From JAAFIP01 sp043774625 (lineage in GTDB: Bacteria; Pseudomonadota; Gammaproteobacteria; Burkholderiales; Burkholderiaceae_C): DNA of 48,790 bases. Below are positions 8,301 through 16,581 of the stretch, piece after piece. The translations under genes were made by a program, and so were the position numbers. Position 1 is the stretch's first letter. Each line of letters opens with the position of its first letter. The stretch lies in the NCBI GenBank assembly GCA_043774625.1, contig JAYVTG010000138.1:1-48790 (forward strand), read 5' to 3'. The notes under the pieces were generated by a model. The model saw nothing but the letters and a program-made list of their open reading frames with translations. It made no database searches and was not told the DNA's origin.

Positions 8301-10257
8301 TGTAAGACGTGACCTTGCCGCGCGGGTCGGTGCTGGTGGCAGCCAGGCCAGTGAACGGTGGTGTGGCGTTATAGGCCCAGGCCCAGGTGCGACCCTGGCC
8401 ATTGCTGGGGCCACCCGTGGTGTCCGTCTCGGTTTGACTGAGTTTGTTGCCTACGGCATCGTAGGTAAATGCCGTAGTTTTACCCTGCTCGGTGATTTGC
8501 ACCGGCAGCCTGAAGCTGGGGTGCCACACTGTACTGGTGGTTTGCGCCTCCGGGCGGCCAGCGGCGCGGGTGGTGGACGTGGGCAGGCGGCGGGCCGTGT
8601 CCCACGTGGTTTTGGTGATAAAGCCCGCAAAATCGGTGCTGCTGTCGATCAAGCCCTGGGCGTTTTGAACGCGGCTTGCGGCGTCGTTGCCGCTAGTTGC
8701 GGCTGGTTTGTCGGCGCTGGTGACGGCAAGTTGGTTGGAGCTGAGTCTGTAGTTATAGTAACGCGCCGTGCCCAGTGGGTCAGTGATTTGTGCTGGGGAG
8801 TCACTCGTCAGCGGATAGCTGATCTGAAAGTGGTTTGCTCCCGCCGCGTGTTGGGTATCTATGGCGCGGCCTGTAGATTCGTAGCTATAGGTAGCCAGAC
8901 GCGCGTTGTTTTCATCGACCACGCCGGTCAGCGCGAATGTATGGCTTGCGTCCTCATAGAGATACGTTTTGCTCACAGTGCCAGGGTAGCGAACGACCGA
9001 TAGGCGAGCATTGCTGTCATATTCATAACCGATGATCATGTTATCGGGTGTGGTAACTTGCGATAGCTGGCCCCCAGGGTTGTAGGCCAACTGCAAACTA
9101 CGGCCAAACTGGTTGCGGATTTGGCTGAGCTGGTTCGCCCCGTTGTAGGTGTAAGTCATGATCCAACCATTGCGCTGTGTCTGGGTCTGTAGTTTTCCAT
9201 TGGTGTCAAACTGGTAGACGCTGTCGTCGCTGGCACTGCGGTAGGCAAAGCCGCCGATGTTTTCGTTCAACTGGTCTGTGTCCACGGTGCCCGATGTCCA
9301 CACTCCCGTCTGTGTAGCCCCCCCAGCGCTGGAAACGCGGGAGAAAGTGCGCACATTGCCCGATCCTAGAGTTATCGTCACGGTGACTGATCCTGCGGTC
9401 ACCACTAATGAGGCACCTGGGCTGTACAGCCAAGCATTGCCCAAGTTGGCCTGATTACCCAGCAATTGGCTGCGGTAGGTACGTTGAATGCTCAGCGGGT
9501 GCGAGCCAGTGTCTGTGTAGTCAGTTTCATAAAGCTGTTTTTCTCCGGTAGCGGGGATGATCGGGAAGCCTGTGCTAAAACCAGAGTCACTGCGTTGGCA
9601 CGAGTTCGTGTCTACGGGCTTGATGGGGACGCACTTCTCGTTTTCTGTAAAAAAGCCTACGTTGCAACGGCAGCCTGTCTGGTTAGTATCTATAACACTG
9701 TTTGGCTTGCAAGTTCTGTTGTAGGAGTTCAGACCAAGAAAGTTTCCTACGCTTATCGAGCCTCTAATACCGGCATCACAGACTAGAATGAAACCAAGAT
9801 CTCCGTTTCGAACATACTTGGCTCCAGTCTGGTAACCCGTAGCACCCCAGTAGTAATAATCGGTGCCAGATACAGGCGCAAATCCTACCGTGTCTAGTAC
9901 CCCTGGGCCGCAGAAAGGCCCCTCCGCAGGTGGGTGATATGCGCATACCAGACTATTGTTCATAAAAGCCATAGCGGCATTGGATGCAGCTTGTGCACTT
10001 GAACCGTACACATAGTCCAATACACCATCACCATTGTTTGGTGCGCAGTAATCAACGACTGTAGCCACCCACGATCGCTCAATGTCAAAGCCAACCTTAT
10101 CGTTGAGTGCATGAACTGGGGAGCAAAGAGCCATCAGTAGCATCGTGATGGCAGTGAGAACAGGTATTCGGATGAGAATACTTGACCAAGCTCCTTCGAT
10201 TCGGTAAGTGATCTGTTTAGAACATGTTTGAATGTAATAACCGACTCTTGTTGTCAT
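5377..10257 (-). CDS. secreted Rhs/YD-repeat protein
   Basis: A 1626-residue Rhs family protein. Residues about 27-50 form a hydrophobic signal peptide ending SPVHA. Residues 51-225 are a Cys-rich region I do not recognise. A DUF6531-like start of the shell follows at about 230 (PIIPATGEKQLYETDY). Dozens of YD repeats (for example YTYDSAGNM, SYSYDAAQRL) build the beta-cage. The Rhs core has DHLGTPRLMTD and ends at DPIGLAGGWN (about 1492), then DPMGL at about 1519. The tip is only about 107 residues: a Pro/Gly-rich linker, then a Cys-rich helical end (CEAACEAQYDRDMDEC ... CTVDCAKDCK). I cannot assign an enzymatic toxin fold to this tip. An N-terminal signal peptide argues for Sec export rather than loading on a type VI spike. 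The first 60 residues lack a close AGGAGG; AAGGTGCGGAG precedes the ATG. Confidence 0.93.
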   Translation of the reverse strand: MTTRVGYYIQTCSKQITYRIEGAWSSILIRIPVLTAITMLLMALCSPVHALNDKVGFDIERSWVATVVDYCAPNNGDGVLDYVYGSSAQAASNAAMAFMNNSLVCAYHPPAEGPFCGPGVLDTVGFAPVSGTDYYYWGATGYQTGAKYVRNGDLGFILVCDAGIRGSISVGNFLGLNSYNRTCKPNSVIDTNQTGCRCNVGFFTENEKCVPIKPVDTNSCQRSDSGFSTGFPIIPATGEKQLYETDYTDTGSHPLSIQRTYRSQLLGNQANLGNAWLYSPGASLVVTAGSVTVTITLGSGNVRTFSRVSSAGGATQTGVWTSGTVDTDQLNENIGGFAYRSASDDSVYQFDTNGKLQTQTQRNGWIMTYTYNGANQLSQIRNQFGRSLQLAYNPGGQLSQVTTPDNMIIGYEYDSNARLSVVRYPGTVSKTYLYEDASHTFALTGVVDENNARLATYSYESTGRAIDTQHAAGANHFQISYPLTSDSPAQITDPLGTARYYNYRLSSNQLAVTSADKPAATSGNDAASRVQNAQGLIDSSTDFAGFITKTTWDTARRLPTSTTRAAGRPEAQTTSTVWHPSFRLPVQITEQGKTTAFTYDAVGNKLSQTETDTTGGPSNGQGRTWAWAYNATPPFTGLAATSTDPRGKVTSYTYDSAGNMASSANPLGHVSSYLYDGAGRVTRATEPNGLQTTMAYDLRGRQTQTVRGSNLAAALQQKTSYTYTLPGQVASATMPNGYQVTYSYDAAQRLTGALDSRGNRISYTLDGMGNRTREEVKDASGTIALATIRVINSLNRVSAIQGSAGQTTQIGFDANAEPVQSTDPLLQTTRQTLDALRRPVSTQLPDGNVATTSYNQLNQITQAVDPKAVATVYVKNAWGEVLRETSPDSGSTSTTRDASGNVLTSTDARGNTSLYQYDNAGRISQVTQADGKLQLFVYDSSGAATTTGTQTGTLRQVQDPSGTTTYERDPFGRITKKTQVVLDNPTAPTSLITQYSYTQAGDLASIRYPSGLLVSYSRNASGQITGLQTKAGTAASVPTYNFITGITYSALQQPLAWQWTGMGSTNTAAISSASRSFDADGRMSANQLASYTYDAASRITSITQNLLAQRTVVIGTVATTQNYTTPVTWQVGYDNRDRVTSFTRVDAGNSSGEAASYTYDPNSNRLSAISQTTTDTNKDGLFGLNEIRKNTAQALTIGTGSNQLLGYTQVLTSVTGTKTNSTVNSAVNYSLDAAGKLTGDGLRSFAYDSTNRLSTVTLGSTFVGTDTIAGNELASHSYLHNAWGQRVFKSEPRTTLNPPNSATLSPDFVTWLKNNFSWLWATAQTNATLGDSYLYGEASAGLPSWALLGEYGNGGLSSTGRTEYIWLPTEDGSAIPVGMYRAAKFYAIHTDHLGTPRLMTDNTNQPVWQWAYSAFGDNAPSGILKPTTAAGSAYLSLPPTTGSGTTTATLLAQSAPGQVFNFRFPGQYSDSETGLFYNYFRNYRPGMGSYDQMDPIGLAGGWNRRGYVGGNPLSYTDPMGLQSVGPRGIPMPGPAPGAGAGSRGGYDPRTDTYTPSSPGLTLPKWLTPKSALDRCEAACEAQYDRDMDECRSYSAMTGEKYTFVACKRSAERRLSQCTVDCAKDCK

Positions 10258-10464
10258 CTCCGCACCTTTGGTTTAATTTGTGAATATCTTAGCTTGAGCG
10301 TTACATTCTTTATGGGCATTAGATGCGCAATGCGATACAAAACGTAAAACCTATTGACTAAACGCCAGGATCTCTTCGGTATGTCATCAAGATAGGCCAG
10401 AGCTGCAAATTGCAGCTCTTGTTGATGAAGACTTTGCTGCGGAATAATTCTTTCGGCTTCCTCC

Positions 10465-10499
10465 GCCGATATTACGCGAGAGGCTATTTTTTTTGTAGC
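10465..10499 (+). repeat. 40-bp dispersed repeat, copy 3 (degenerate), overlapping tmk stop
   Basis: Reads gccgatattacgcgagaggc then tattttttttgtagc. Read on the minus strand, the GCTAC-A8-TAGCC part supplies the last tmk codons and its TAG, and can form a small hairpin. Confidence 0.65.
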
Positions 10500-11191
10500 A
10501 AGAAACCTTTGGCCTGCAGGCTGGCCAGCACGTCTGCGCGCACTGCGTTCAAAGCTTGATTGCCGTTGATGCGTGCAAAGCGTAGCGGGTCTGCGGCGGC
10601 GCGGGCGGCGTAGCCGGTGACTACGCGTTCAAAAAATTCCTGGGATTGCGATTCAAACTTATCGGGGCTACGGGCTGCGGCCAGGCGCTGGGCGGCGATG
10701 GCGGGGGGCACGTCAAACCAGATGGTGAGGTTGGGTTGCAACAGGTCGCCGCGCGCAGGGGCCGTGTCATGGCTATCAAAAGCGGGTTGGGTGGCATTTT
10801 CACCCTGTTGCCAGCGTGTATCCTGCGCAAGCTGCTCTAAAAAAGATAGCGTTTGCAAGCTAAAACCGCGCCCTGCCCCTTGGTAGGCAAAGCTGGCATC
10901 GGTAAAGCGGTCGCACAAAACCACGTCACCGCGTGCCAACGCAGGCACGATGACCTGGACGATGTGGTCGCGCCGGGCGGCAAAGACCAGCAGGGCCTCG
11001 GTCAGCGCGTCCATGCTGTCGTGCAAGATGATTTCGCGCAGCTTTTCAGCCAGCGGCGTGCCGCCAGGCTCGCGCGTGCGCACTACGGCTCTGCCCTGCG
11101 CTGTGAAAGCATCAGCTAAAGTGTCGATATGGCTAGATTTGCCTGCGCCGTCGATGCCCTCAAAGCTGATGAAAATGCCTTTGTGTGTCAT
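10484..11191 (-). CDS. tmk: thymidylate kinase
   Basis: Phosphorylates dTMP to dTDP with ATP in the cytosol. The P-loop is FEGIDGAGKSSH at residues 9-20 and the DR motif is DRFTDASFAYQGAGR. At 235 residues it is longer than the usual 205-215. The extra length lies at about residues 114-150. Its first part (FLEQLAQDTRW) is encoded by a copy of the dispersed repeat (10810-10850), and the 3' end and stop codon come from another copy. It lies 33 bp after mltG on the same strand, the conserved mltG-tmk order. Confidence 0.96.
   Translation of the reverse strand: MTHKGIFISFEGIDGAGKSSHIDTLADAFTAQGRAVVRTREPGGTPLAEKLREIILHDSMDALTEALLVFAARRDHIVQVIVPALARGDVVLCDRFTDASFAYQGAGRGFSLQTLSFLEQLAQDTRWQQGENATQPAFDSHDTAPARGDLLQPNLTIWFDVPPAIAAQRLAAARSPDKFESQSQEFFERVVTGYAARAAADPLRFARINGNQALNAVRADVLASLQAKGFLLQKK
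10810..10850 (+). repeat. 40-bp dispersed repeat, copy 4, inside tmk
   Basis: Reads gccagcgtgtatcctgcgca then agctgctctaaaaaagatagc, a good consensus match inside the tmk coding sequence and antisense to it. It encodes residues about 114-127 in frame. Confidence 0.75.
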
Positions 11192-11224
11192 GGAAAATTA
11201 CAGTGTGTGATAGCCGACCTATGG

Positions 11225-12250
11225 CTACTGCCCCCGAATGTATTTGTTCACTGCCCGGTTATGCGCGTCCAGCGTGGCGCTAAATTCGCTGCTGCCGTCG
11301 CCGCGCGCCACAAAGTACAGGGCTTTGGTGCTGGCCGGTTGCGTGGCAGCCAGCAAGGCGGCCTTGCCGGGCATGGCAATGGGTGTGGGCGGCAGGCCGC
11401 TGCGGGTGTAGGTGTTGTAGGGGGTGTCGGTTTCCAGGCTGCTTTTGTAAATTTTGCCTTTATAGGCTTCGCCCATGCCGTAAATCACGGTAGGGTCGGT
11501 TTGCAGGCGCATGCCGATGCGCAGGCGGTTGTTGAACACGCCGCCAATCTCGGGCCGGTCTGCGCTGGCGCCGGTTTCTTTTTCGATAATGCTGGCCAAA
11601 ATGAGCGCTTGGTCTGGGTTTTTGAGCAGCAATTCGCTGCTGCGGGCATCCCAGGCAGTGGCCAGCTGCTTGTCCATGGCCCTGGCAGCCAGTTGCAGCA
11701 CGGCCAGGTCACTGCTGCCTTTGGCGTAGCTGTAGGTGTCGGGGTAAAAACGGCCCTCGGGGTGCACGCCGGGTTTGCCCAAGGCGGCCATCAGTTGCGC
11801 ATCGCTCATGGCCTGGGTGCTGGGTTTGAGAAATTCGGCCTTGGCTACTGCGTCGCGCACCTGGCGAATATTCCATCCTTCTACCACGGTCACGCTGCGC
11901 AGGCTTTGCTTGCCTTCAAACAGCTTGGCCAGCAAGATTTGCGGCGTGTCACCCGCCATCAGCTCGTAGCTGCCTGCCTTGATCTTGCCCGCCTTGCCAG
12001 AAGCGCGAAAGTACCACGACAGCAGATCGGGCTGCACGCGCACGCCTGCGTCCAGCACCGATTGCGCTACGCTGCGCACCGTGGCTCCTTGCGGCACGAC
12101 GATGTCTACCGATTCTGCCCCCGCAGGCAGCGCCAGCGGCTGGCGCTGCCACCACCAGCCAGCGGTCAGTAGCAAGCCAGCACATAGGCTGAGCGCGAGC
12201 AAGAATTTGACGAGGAAAAAACCGCGTGCGGCTGAATGCTTAAGAATCAC
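11225..12250 (-). CDS. mltG: endolytic transglycosylase MltG
   Basis: A membrane-anchored YceG-like lytic transglycosylase that cuts nascent peptidoglycan glycan strands. It has one N-terminal transmembrane helix (LVKFLLALSLCAGLLLTAGW), then a LysM-like part, then the catalytic domain with the Glu in LASIIEKETGA and the conserved FNNRLRIGMRLQTDPTV. I prefer a GTG start at 12250, giving 341 residues as usual. The longest frame extends over the divergent ygfZ promoter and has an implausible N-terminus. The ribosome binding site is weak, so the start is uncertain by several codons. Probably cotranscribed with tmk. Confidence 0.94.
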   Translation of the reverse strand: MILKHSAARGFFLVKFLLALSLCAGLLLTAGWWWQRQPLALPAGAESVDIVVPQGATVRSVAQSVLDAGVRVQPDLLSWYFRASGKAGKIKAGSYELMAGDTPQILLAKLFEGKQSLRSVTVVEGWNIRQVRDAVAKAEFLKPSTQAMSDAQLMAALGKPGVHPEGRFYPDTYSYAKGSSDLAVLQLAARAMDKQLATAWDARSSELLLKNPDQALILASIIEKETGASADRPEIGGVFNNRLRIGMRLQTDPTVIYGMGEAYKGKIYKSSLETDTPYNTYTRSGLPPTPIAMPGKAALLAATQPASTKALYFVARGDGSSEFSATLDAHNRAVNKYIRGQ

Positions 12251-12310
12251 GGGATGGGGGGCATATTCAGTACAGAAGTATGGATGATACCGGGGCGCGA
12301 TAATGCTTAC

Positions 12311-13315
12311 ATGAGAATAGACACGATTTTGAACAGTTTGGCGGCTGAGCCAGCGGATTTTGTACCTGGCTACGTGGCTTGGGGCATCATCCGCGCGCAG
12401 GGCATCGACACGGTCAAGTTTTTGCAAGGCCAACTGACCCAGGACGTGGCGCTGATGGGTGTGAGCGAGGCGCGGCTGGCAGCCTGGTGCTCGGCCAAGG
12501 GGCGCATGCTGGCCAGTTTTATCGTTGTCAAAAATACGTCTGACGACATTTTGCTGCTGTGCAGTGCCGACGTTTTGCCAGCCACACTCAAACGCCTGCA
12601 GATGTTTGTGCTGCGCGCCCAGTGCAAATTAACGGACGCTACGCAGGCTTTTGAGCTGCGCGGATTGGCCGGAGACGCCGTGCCGGATGCTATGCATTCA
12701 GTAGCTGCTCGCGCACATTCCACGCTGGCTTCTGGGTTATTTGTTTCCAGAAATGATGCGCAGGTCACCGTCGCGCTACCGCCCGGTTACCACGGCGGTG
12801 CTGCGCTGCCGCGTGCCTTGCAACTGGTGCCGCTGGGCAGCCAACCGGCCGACCTGGGGGGTGCAAAGCCCGACCAGCAAGCCCTGGCGCAGTGGCAGTA
12901 CCTGGAAGTAACCTCTGGCATCGCCCGCATCACAGCGCCGGTGGCAGACGCCTTTGTGCCGCAAATGCTCAATTACGAATCTGTCGGCGGGGTGAACTTC
13001 AAAAAAGGCTGCTACCCCGGCCAGGAAGTGGTGGCGCGCAGCCAGTTTCGCGGCAGTTTGAAGCGGCGGGCCTTTGTGGTGCACGCCGATGTGCCCTTGG
13101 CCGTGGGGGCAGAGGTTTTTAACAGTGCTGACGCTGACCAGCCCTGCGGCACGGTAGCGGCTGGCGCGCCAGTGCCAGATTCGGACACCCGCTTTGCTGG
13201 CATAGTGTCTATGCAAGTGGCGGCCAGCCAGGCTGGCAGTGTGCACCTGGGTAGCGCCACGGGGCCTGCACTGGCTTTGCAGGCCCTGCCTTACGCCCTG
13301 CTGGCGGATATTTAA
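12311..13315 (+). CDS. ygfZ: folate-binding protein YgfZ
   Basis: A GcvT-like folate-binding protein of 334 residues that supports Fe-S enzyme maturation or repair and is linked to tRNA modification. The diagnostic motif KKGCYPGQEV lies at about residue 231 and includes the conserved Cys. The start was set at the ATG at 12311 (MRIDTILNSL), because the longer frame runs into the mltG upstream region. Residues about 126-139 (AMHSVAARAHSTLA) are encoded by a dispersed repeat, placed in a surface loop region between the two GcvT-like halves. It is divergent from mltG. Confidence 0.94.
   Translation: MRIDTILNSLAAEPADFVPGYVAWGIIRAQGIDTVKFLQGQLTQDVALMGVSEARLAAWCSAKGRMLASFIVVKNTSDDILLLCSADVLPATLKRLQMFVLRAQCKLTDATQAFELRGLAGDAVPDAMHSVAARAHSTLASGLFVSRNDAQVTVALPPGYHGGAALPRALQLVPLGSQPADLGGAKPDQQALAQWQYLEVTSGIARITAPVADAFVPQMLNYESVGGVNFKKGCYPGQEVVARSQFRGSLKRRAFVVHADVPLAVGAEVFNSADADQPCGTVAAGAPVPDSDTRFAGIVSMQVAASQAGSVHLGSATGPALALQALPYALLADI
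12689..12729 (-). repeat. 40-bp dispersed repeat, copy 5, inside ygfZ
   Basis: Reads gctatgcattcagtagctgc then tcgcgcacattccacgctggc, the reverse complement of the consensus. It is read in frame by ygfZ. Confidence 0.85.
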
Positions 13316-13337
13316 GTTCCAGGCGAGTCCCGTACCC

Positions 13338-14207
13338 ATGTGCCTGATCAGCCTGGCCTGGGGTGCCCACCCTGACTACCCGTTGGTGCTGGCCGCCAAC
13401 CGCGACGAGTTTTATGACCGCCCCACCCTGCCCCTGTCTGCCTGGCAAACCAGCCAGGGCCACACCATTGTGGGCGGGCGCGACCTGCGCGACGGTGGCA
13501 CCTGGATGGGCTTTACGCCCGGTGGCCGCTTTGCCTGTTTAACCAATGTGCGGGCACCGATGGACGAGCCGCCGTCAGATAAGCTTTCGCCAGGCAAGCT
13601 GCGCAGCCGTGGCGAACTGCCCGTGGCGTGGCTAACCAGCCAGCAGGGCGCTGCCGCCTGGGCCAGCGGGGTAGAAGCACAGGCCTACGCAGGCTTTAAC
13701 CTGATTGTTGGCGACTGGCATGCCAAAACCTGCCTCTACATTAGCAATAAACAAGAAAAAACCATGAATGTCAGCGCCGGATATGCGCAAGCAGCTACTA
13801 ATTCAATAGCAAACGCTCTGCCGCGTTCCATCCATTGGCACAGCATAGTGGGGCTGTCCAACGCAGCGCTGGACACGCCGTGGCCCAAAACGCAAAAATT
13901 AAAGGCGGTGATGGCCAGCGGCTTGCAAGGCCAACCAAGCTTGCACAGTTTGCAGCAGCAACTGCACACCGCCCTACAAGACCACCGTGCAGCGCCGCCC
14001 CAGGATTTGCCACATACGGGGGTCGGACTAGACAGGGAGACCGCCCTGTCCAGCGTTTTTGTGCGCTACCCGGCTGACGCGCCGCACTACGGCACGCGCG
14101 CAAGCCTGGTGGCGGTGCTAGACGCTGCGGGCAGTTTGCATTTGCAAGAAACCACCCACCCGCATGGACAAACGGCTGGCAGCGCCAGTTACATCTTGGC
14201 CTGGTAA
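13338..14207 (+). CDS. NRDE/TANGO2 family protein
   Basis: A 289-residue protein of the NRDE (Tango2) family. The N-terminal Cys2 is followed by the family motif AANRDEFYDRPT at about residues 19-30. GRDLRDGGTWMGF and RFACLTNVR are also conserved. Eukaryotic members are linked to heme or lipid trafficking; the bacterial role is not established. The start was set at the ATG at 13338, 22 bp after ygfZ, which gives the conserved MCLI N-terminus. Residues about 144-157 are encoded by a dispersed repeat. The 3' end overlaps the convergent O-antigen ligase-like gene by 19 bp. Confidence 0.9.
   Translation: MCLISLAWGAHPDYPLVLAANRDEFYDRPTLPLSAWQTSQGHTIVGGRDLRDGGTWMGFTPGGRFACLTNVRAPMDEPPSDKLSPGKLRSRGELPVAWLTSQQGAAAWASGVEAQAYAGFNLIVGDWHAKTCLYISNKQEKTMNVSAGYAQAATNSIANALPRSIHWHSIVGLSNAALDTPWPKTQKLKAVMASGLQGQPSLHSLQQQLHTALQDHRAAPPQDLPHTGVGLDRETALSSVFVRYPADAPHYGTRASLVAVLDAAGSLHLQETTHPHGQTAGSASYILAW
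13770..13810 (+). repeat. 40-bp dispersed repeat, copy 6, inside NRDE gene
   Basis: Reads gtcagcgccggatatgcgca then agcagctactaattcaatagc. It encodes VSAGYAQAATNSIA in frame. Confidence 0.85.
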
Positions 14208-16465
14208 GGCTGCGGTATTTGCGCCAGCACGCCGGGCGCCTTGCCAGAAGCGTCCAGCGCCGCCTTGTAGGTTTCTGTGGCCTTGGCTTCGTCTTTGAGG
14301 TAATTGGCGTAAATGCCGCCAATTTTCAGCAAACCATCCACCTTTTGGCCTGGCTGTATGTCGTTGAGCTTTTGCTGCGCCTGAATGGCAAACGCAAAGT
14401 CGCTGGAGCGCATGCCCAATACATAGCCCGCATTGAGCATATCGGTATCTACAGTGTTCTCTGCCAAGGCTTGTTTGGCTAACTTGAACGCTTCGACCTC
14501 TTTGCCCGAACGGCTCAGCAAAATCACCTCCAAAGAGCGCACGCTGACCGCCTTGGGCTGGATTTTCTTGCAACGCTCCAAAAACTCCGTGGCTTTGGGG
14601 AAGTTGTTGGCAGCCATATAGCCACGCGCAATGTTGCTCATCATCGCCACCACATAAGGCCGCGAGCTGACCACCGACTCCCACACCCACACCGCGTTCG
14701 TCCAGTCACCCCACTTGGCCAGCTCGTCGCCCACCATCGGGGTGATTTTGCGGTAATGCGGGGTAATGGCGACGCCTTCGCGCAGCATCTGCATCATCTG
14801 CTTTTTGGTTCTGTCGTTTTTTGGGTTGTTGGGGTCGCCCGACTGCGAGATCGACAAAGCAAGCTTTACGGCGTTGACAATTTTGCTCTCGGCTTCTGAC
14901 GCTTGCTGGGTGATGTAAGCGGTTAAAGCCAGACACATGATGACGGCTATCGCACCGACTTGCGACTTGACAGGGCTCCAGGGCAACCGGGCAGTAGAGA
15001 AAAAGCCGCGCAGGCCCAGCCGCGCATCAGAAGCCGCCAACAAGCCCAGGCAGATCGCAAACATCGCCCCGGTAGCTGCCAGCCGCCACGGAAAACCAAT
15101 ATTGGACACCACCATAAAAGCCAGCAGGCTGGTCAGTGCCACCATGCGAATCGGCCCTTCGCTCACGCCCTCTTGTGTGAGGTTGGCAAAGGTTCGCCAG
15201 GCGGCCGTCAGGCAGTAGGCCATCAAGCCAAGCAATACGATCCAGCCCAGCAAACCATATTCGCCCAGCAGTTGCAAAATTTCGTTGTGCACGTAGTAGT
15301 CGGTTTCCAGCTGCGAGCCTTCGGCCTGGTACAGCGGGATGTCTACCTCCCACGCGCCCGCGCCCACGCCAGACAGAGGACGCTTTTGAATCATGGTGGC
15401 GGTGGCCTTCCACATCACCATACGAACACCCAATGTTCCGTCGGTGGTATTGATGGATGCCGCACGCGCAAAACCGCGCTGAAAGGCATTCACATCTTTG
15501 AATTCAGCCCCCGAGTTGCCCGACTTGATAAGCCCCAAACCCACGATAGAGAACAGCAAGACACCCAAGACAACCATCCGCTGTTCGCTGCGCCACACGC
15601 CAAAGCTGAACTTTTTACGAAAGTGCACAGCCATGATGGTGACAAAGAAGGCCGCGAAAGCAGCCGCAATCAACGCTGATCGGGTTCCACACATCATCAA
15701 ATACACCAGGTGCAAGCCCGATGTTGCGGCCAGGAAAGCCAGCGCGGCGTTACGTCTTTCGGTAAAAATGAGGTAGGCGCTAAACGGCAGCGTACACACC
15801 ATAAACTCAGCCGCAAAGTTGCGGTTGACAAAGGTAGCCGCAGGGTTGGGACCTTGCGGAATCATCTTCACATCAAACCAGAACTGCGCTGCGCCCAGCA
15901 GAGCCACACCCAAGGCGCCCATATGTATGCCCCAGGCCAGCATGGGAAAGCGTTCACGGTTCACACTGCTTAGCACCAGCCACACAACAACGGCAAAAAT
16001 AAACCAGCGGATGGCCTCTACACCCGCCAAAAAGGTATGCGACCACACCATGCTGCCCAGCGCGTAAGCACACAGGGCCAGCGGTATCCACATCACCGCA
16101 TGCCAACGAAACGCTTCGCGCCGTTTTAGCTGCGACCAAAACACCAGCAACAAAGCACTCAGACTCATGAAAGATACAATGATGGACTTGAGCGTGTCTT
16201 GCAGCATCAGCTCGTTAGGCACGCCCAGCGTGGGGGTAAAAAACATCATCAAAGCCAGAATGATGGCTGTCCAGTCGCCCCGGCCCAGCTCTAGCGGCAG
16301 GGCTGGCAGGCTGGCCTGGCTTACAGGTTTTGCAGCCGGTTTAGCTGCAGGCGCATCGCCCACCGTTCGGCCTTGCGCCACTGCCTGAGCAGCCGCATTC
16401 AAGGACGTGGTGTTGGACTCTGAGCGCGCAGCTTTGGATGAATTAGCAGATTTTTTCTTGGCCAT
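14189..16465 (-). CDS. O-antigen ligase-like (Wzy_C) membrane protein
   Basis: A 758-residue inner-membrane protein. A charged Ala-rich cytoplasmic N-terminus of about 75 residues leads into 11-12 predicted membrane segments (about 80-510). The large periplasmic loop of the Wzy_C/WaaL/PglL family lies near RPLSGVGAGAWE and YYVHNEILQLLGEYG, where family members hold catalytic Arg and His residues. The C-terminal 180 residues form TPR-like helices. Likely polymerises or transfers an undecaprenyl-linked glycan, onto lipid A-core or proteins; the acceptor cannot be told from sequence. No other glycan genes are nearby. The start was set at MAKKKSANSSK (16465). Confidence 0.85.
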   Translation of the reverse strand: MAKKKSANSSKAARSESNTTSLNAAAQAVAQGRTVGDAPAAKPAAKPVSQASLPALPLELGRGDWTAIILALMMFFTPTLGVPNELMLQDTLKSIIVSFMSLSALLLVFWSQLKRREAFRWHAVMWIPLALCAYALGSMVWSHTFLAGVEAIRWFIFAVVVWLVLSSVNRERFPMLAWGIHMGALGVALLGAAQFWFDVKMIPQGPNPAATFVNRNFAAEFMVCTLPFSAYLIFTERRNAALAFLAATSGLHLVYLMMCGTRSALIAAAFAAFFVTIMAVHFRKKFSFGVWRSEQRMVVLGVLLFSIVGLGLIKSGNSGAEFKDVNAFQRGFARAASINTTDGTLGVRMVMWKATATMIQKRPLSGVGAGAWEVDIPLYQAEGSQLETDYYVHNEILQLLGEYGLLGWIVLLGLMAYCLTAAWRTFANLTQEGVSEGPIRMVALTSLLAFMVVSNIGFPWRLAATGAMFAICLGLLAASDARLGLRGFFSTARLPWSPVKSQVGAIAVIMCLALTAYITQQASEAESKIVNAVKLALSISQSGDPNNPKNDRTKKQMMQMLREGVAITPHYRKITPMVGDELAKWGDWTNAVWVWESVVSSRPYVVAMMSNIARGYMAANNFPKATEFLERCKKIQPKAVSVRSLEVILLSRSGKEVEAFKLAKQALAENTVDTDMLNAGYVLGMRSSDFAFAIQAQQKLNDIQPGQKVDGLLKIGGIYANYLKDEAKATETYKAALDASGKAPGVLAQIPQPYQAKM

Positions 16466-16581
16466 ACAAACAACATGAGGGTAGCGACACCATAGCAAGC
16501 GCGCAGCCCGTGAAAAAAAGAGGTTTAACCTGCTATTGTCGCTGGTTTAAGCGCTTGCCCGTTTTGAAGCGCTATGAAGTA

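Noticed and set aside
5800..9200. Many short periodic similarities, CRISPR-like at first glance
   Set aside because: They are degenerate YD-repeat codons within rhs with no constant spacer length.
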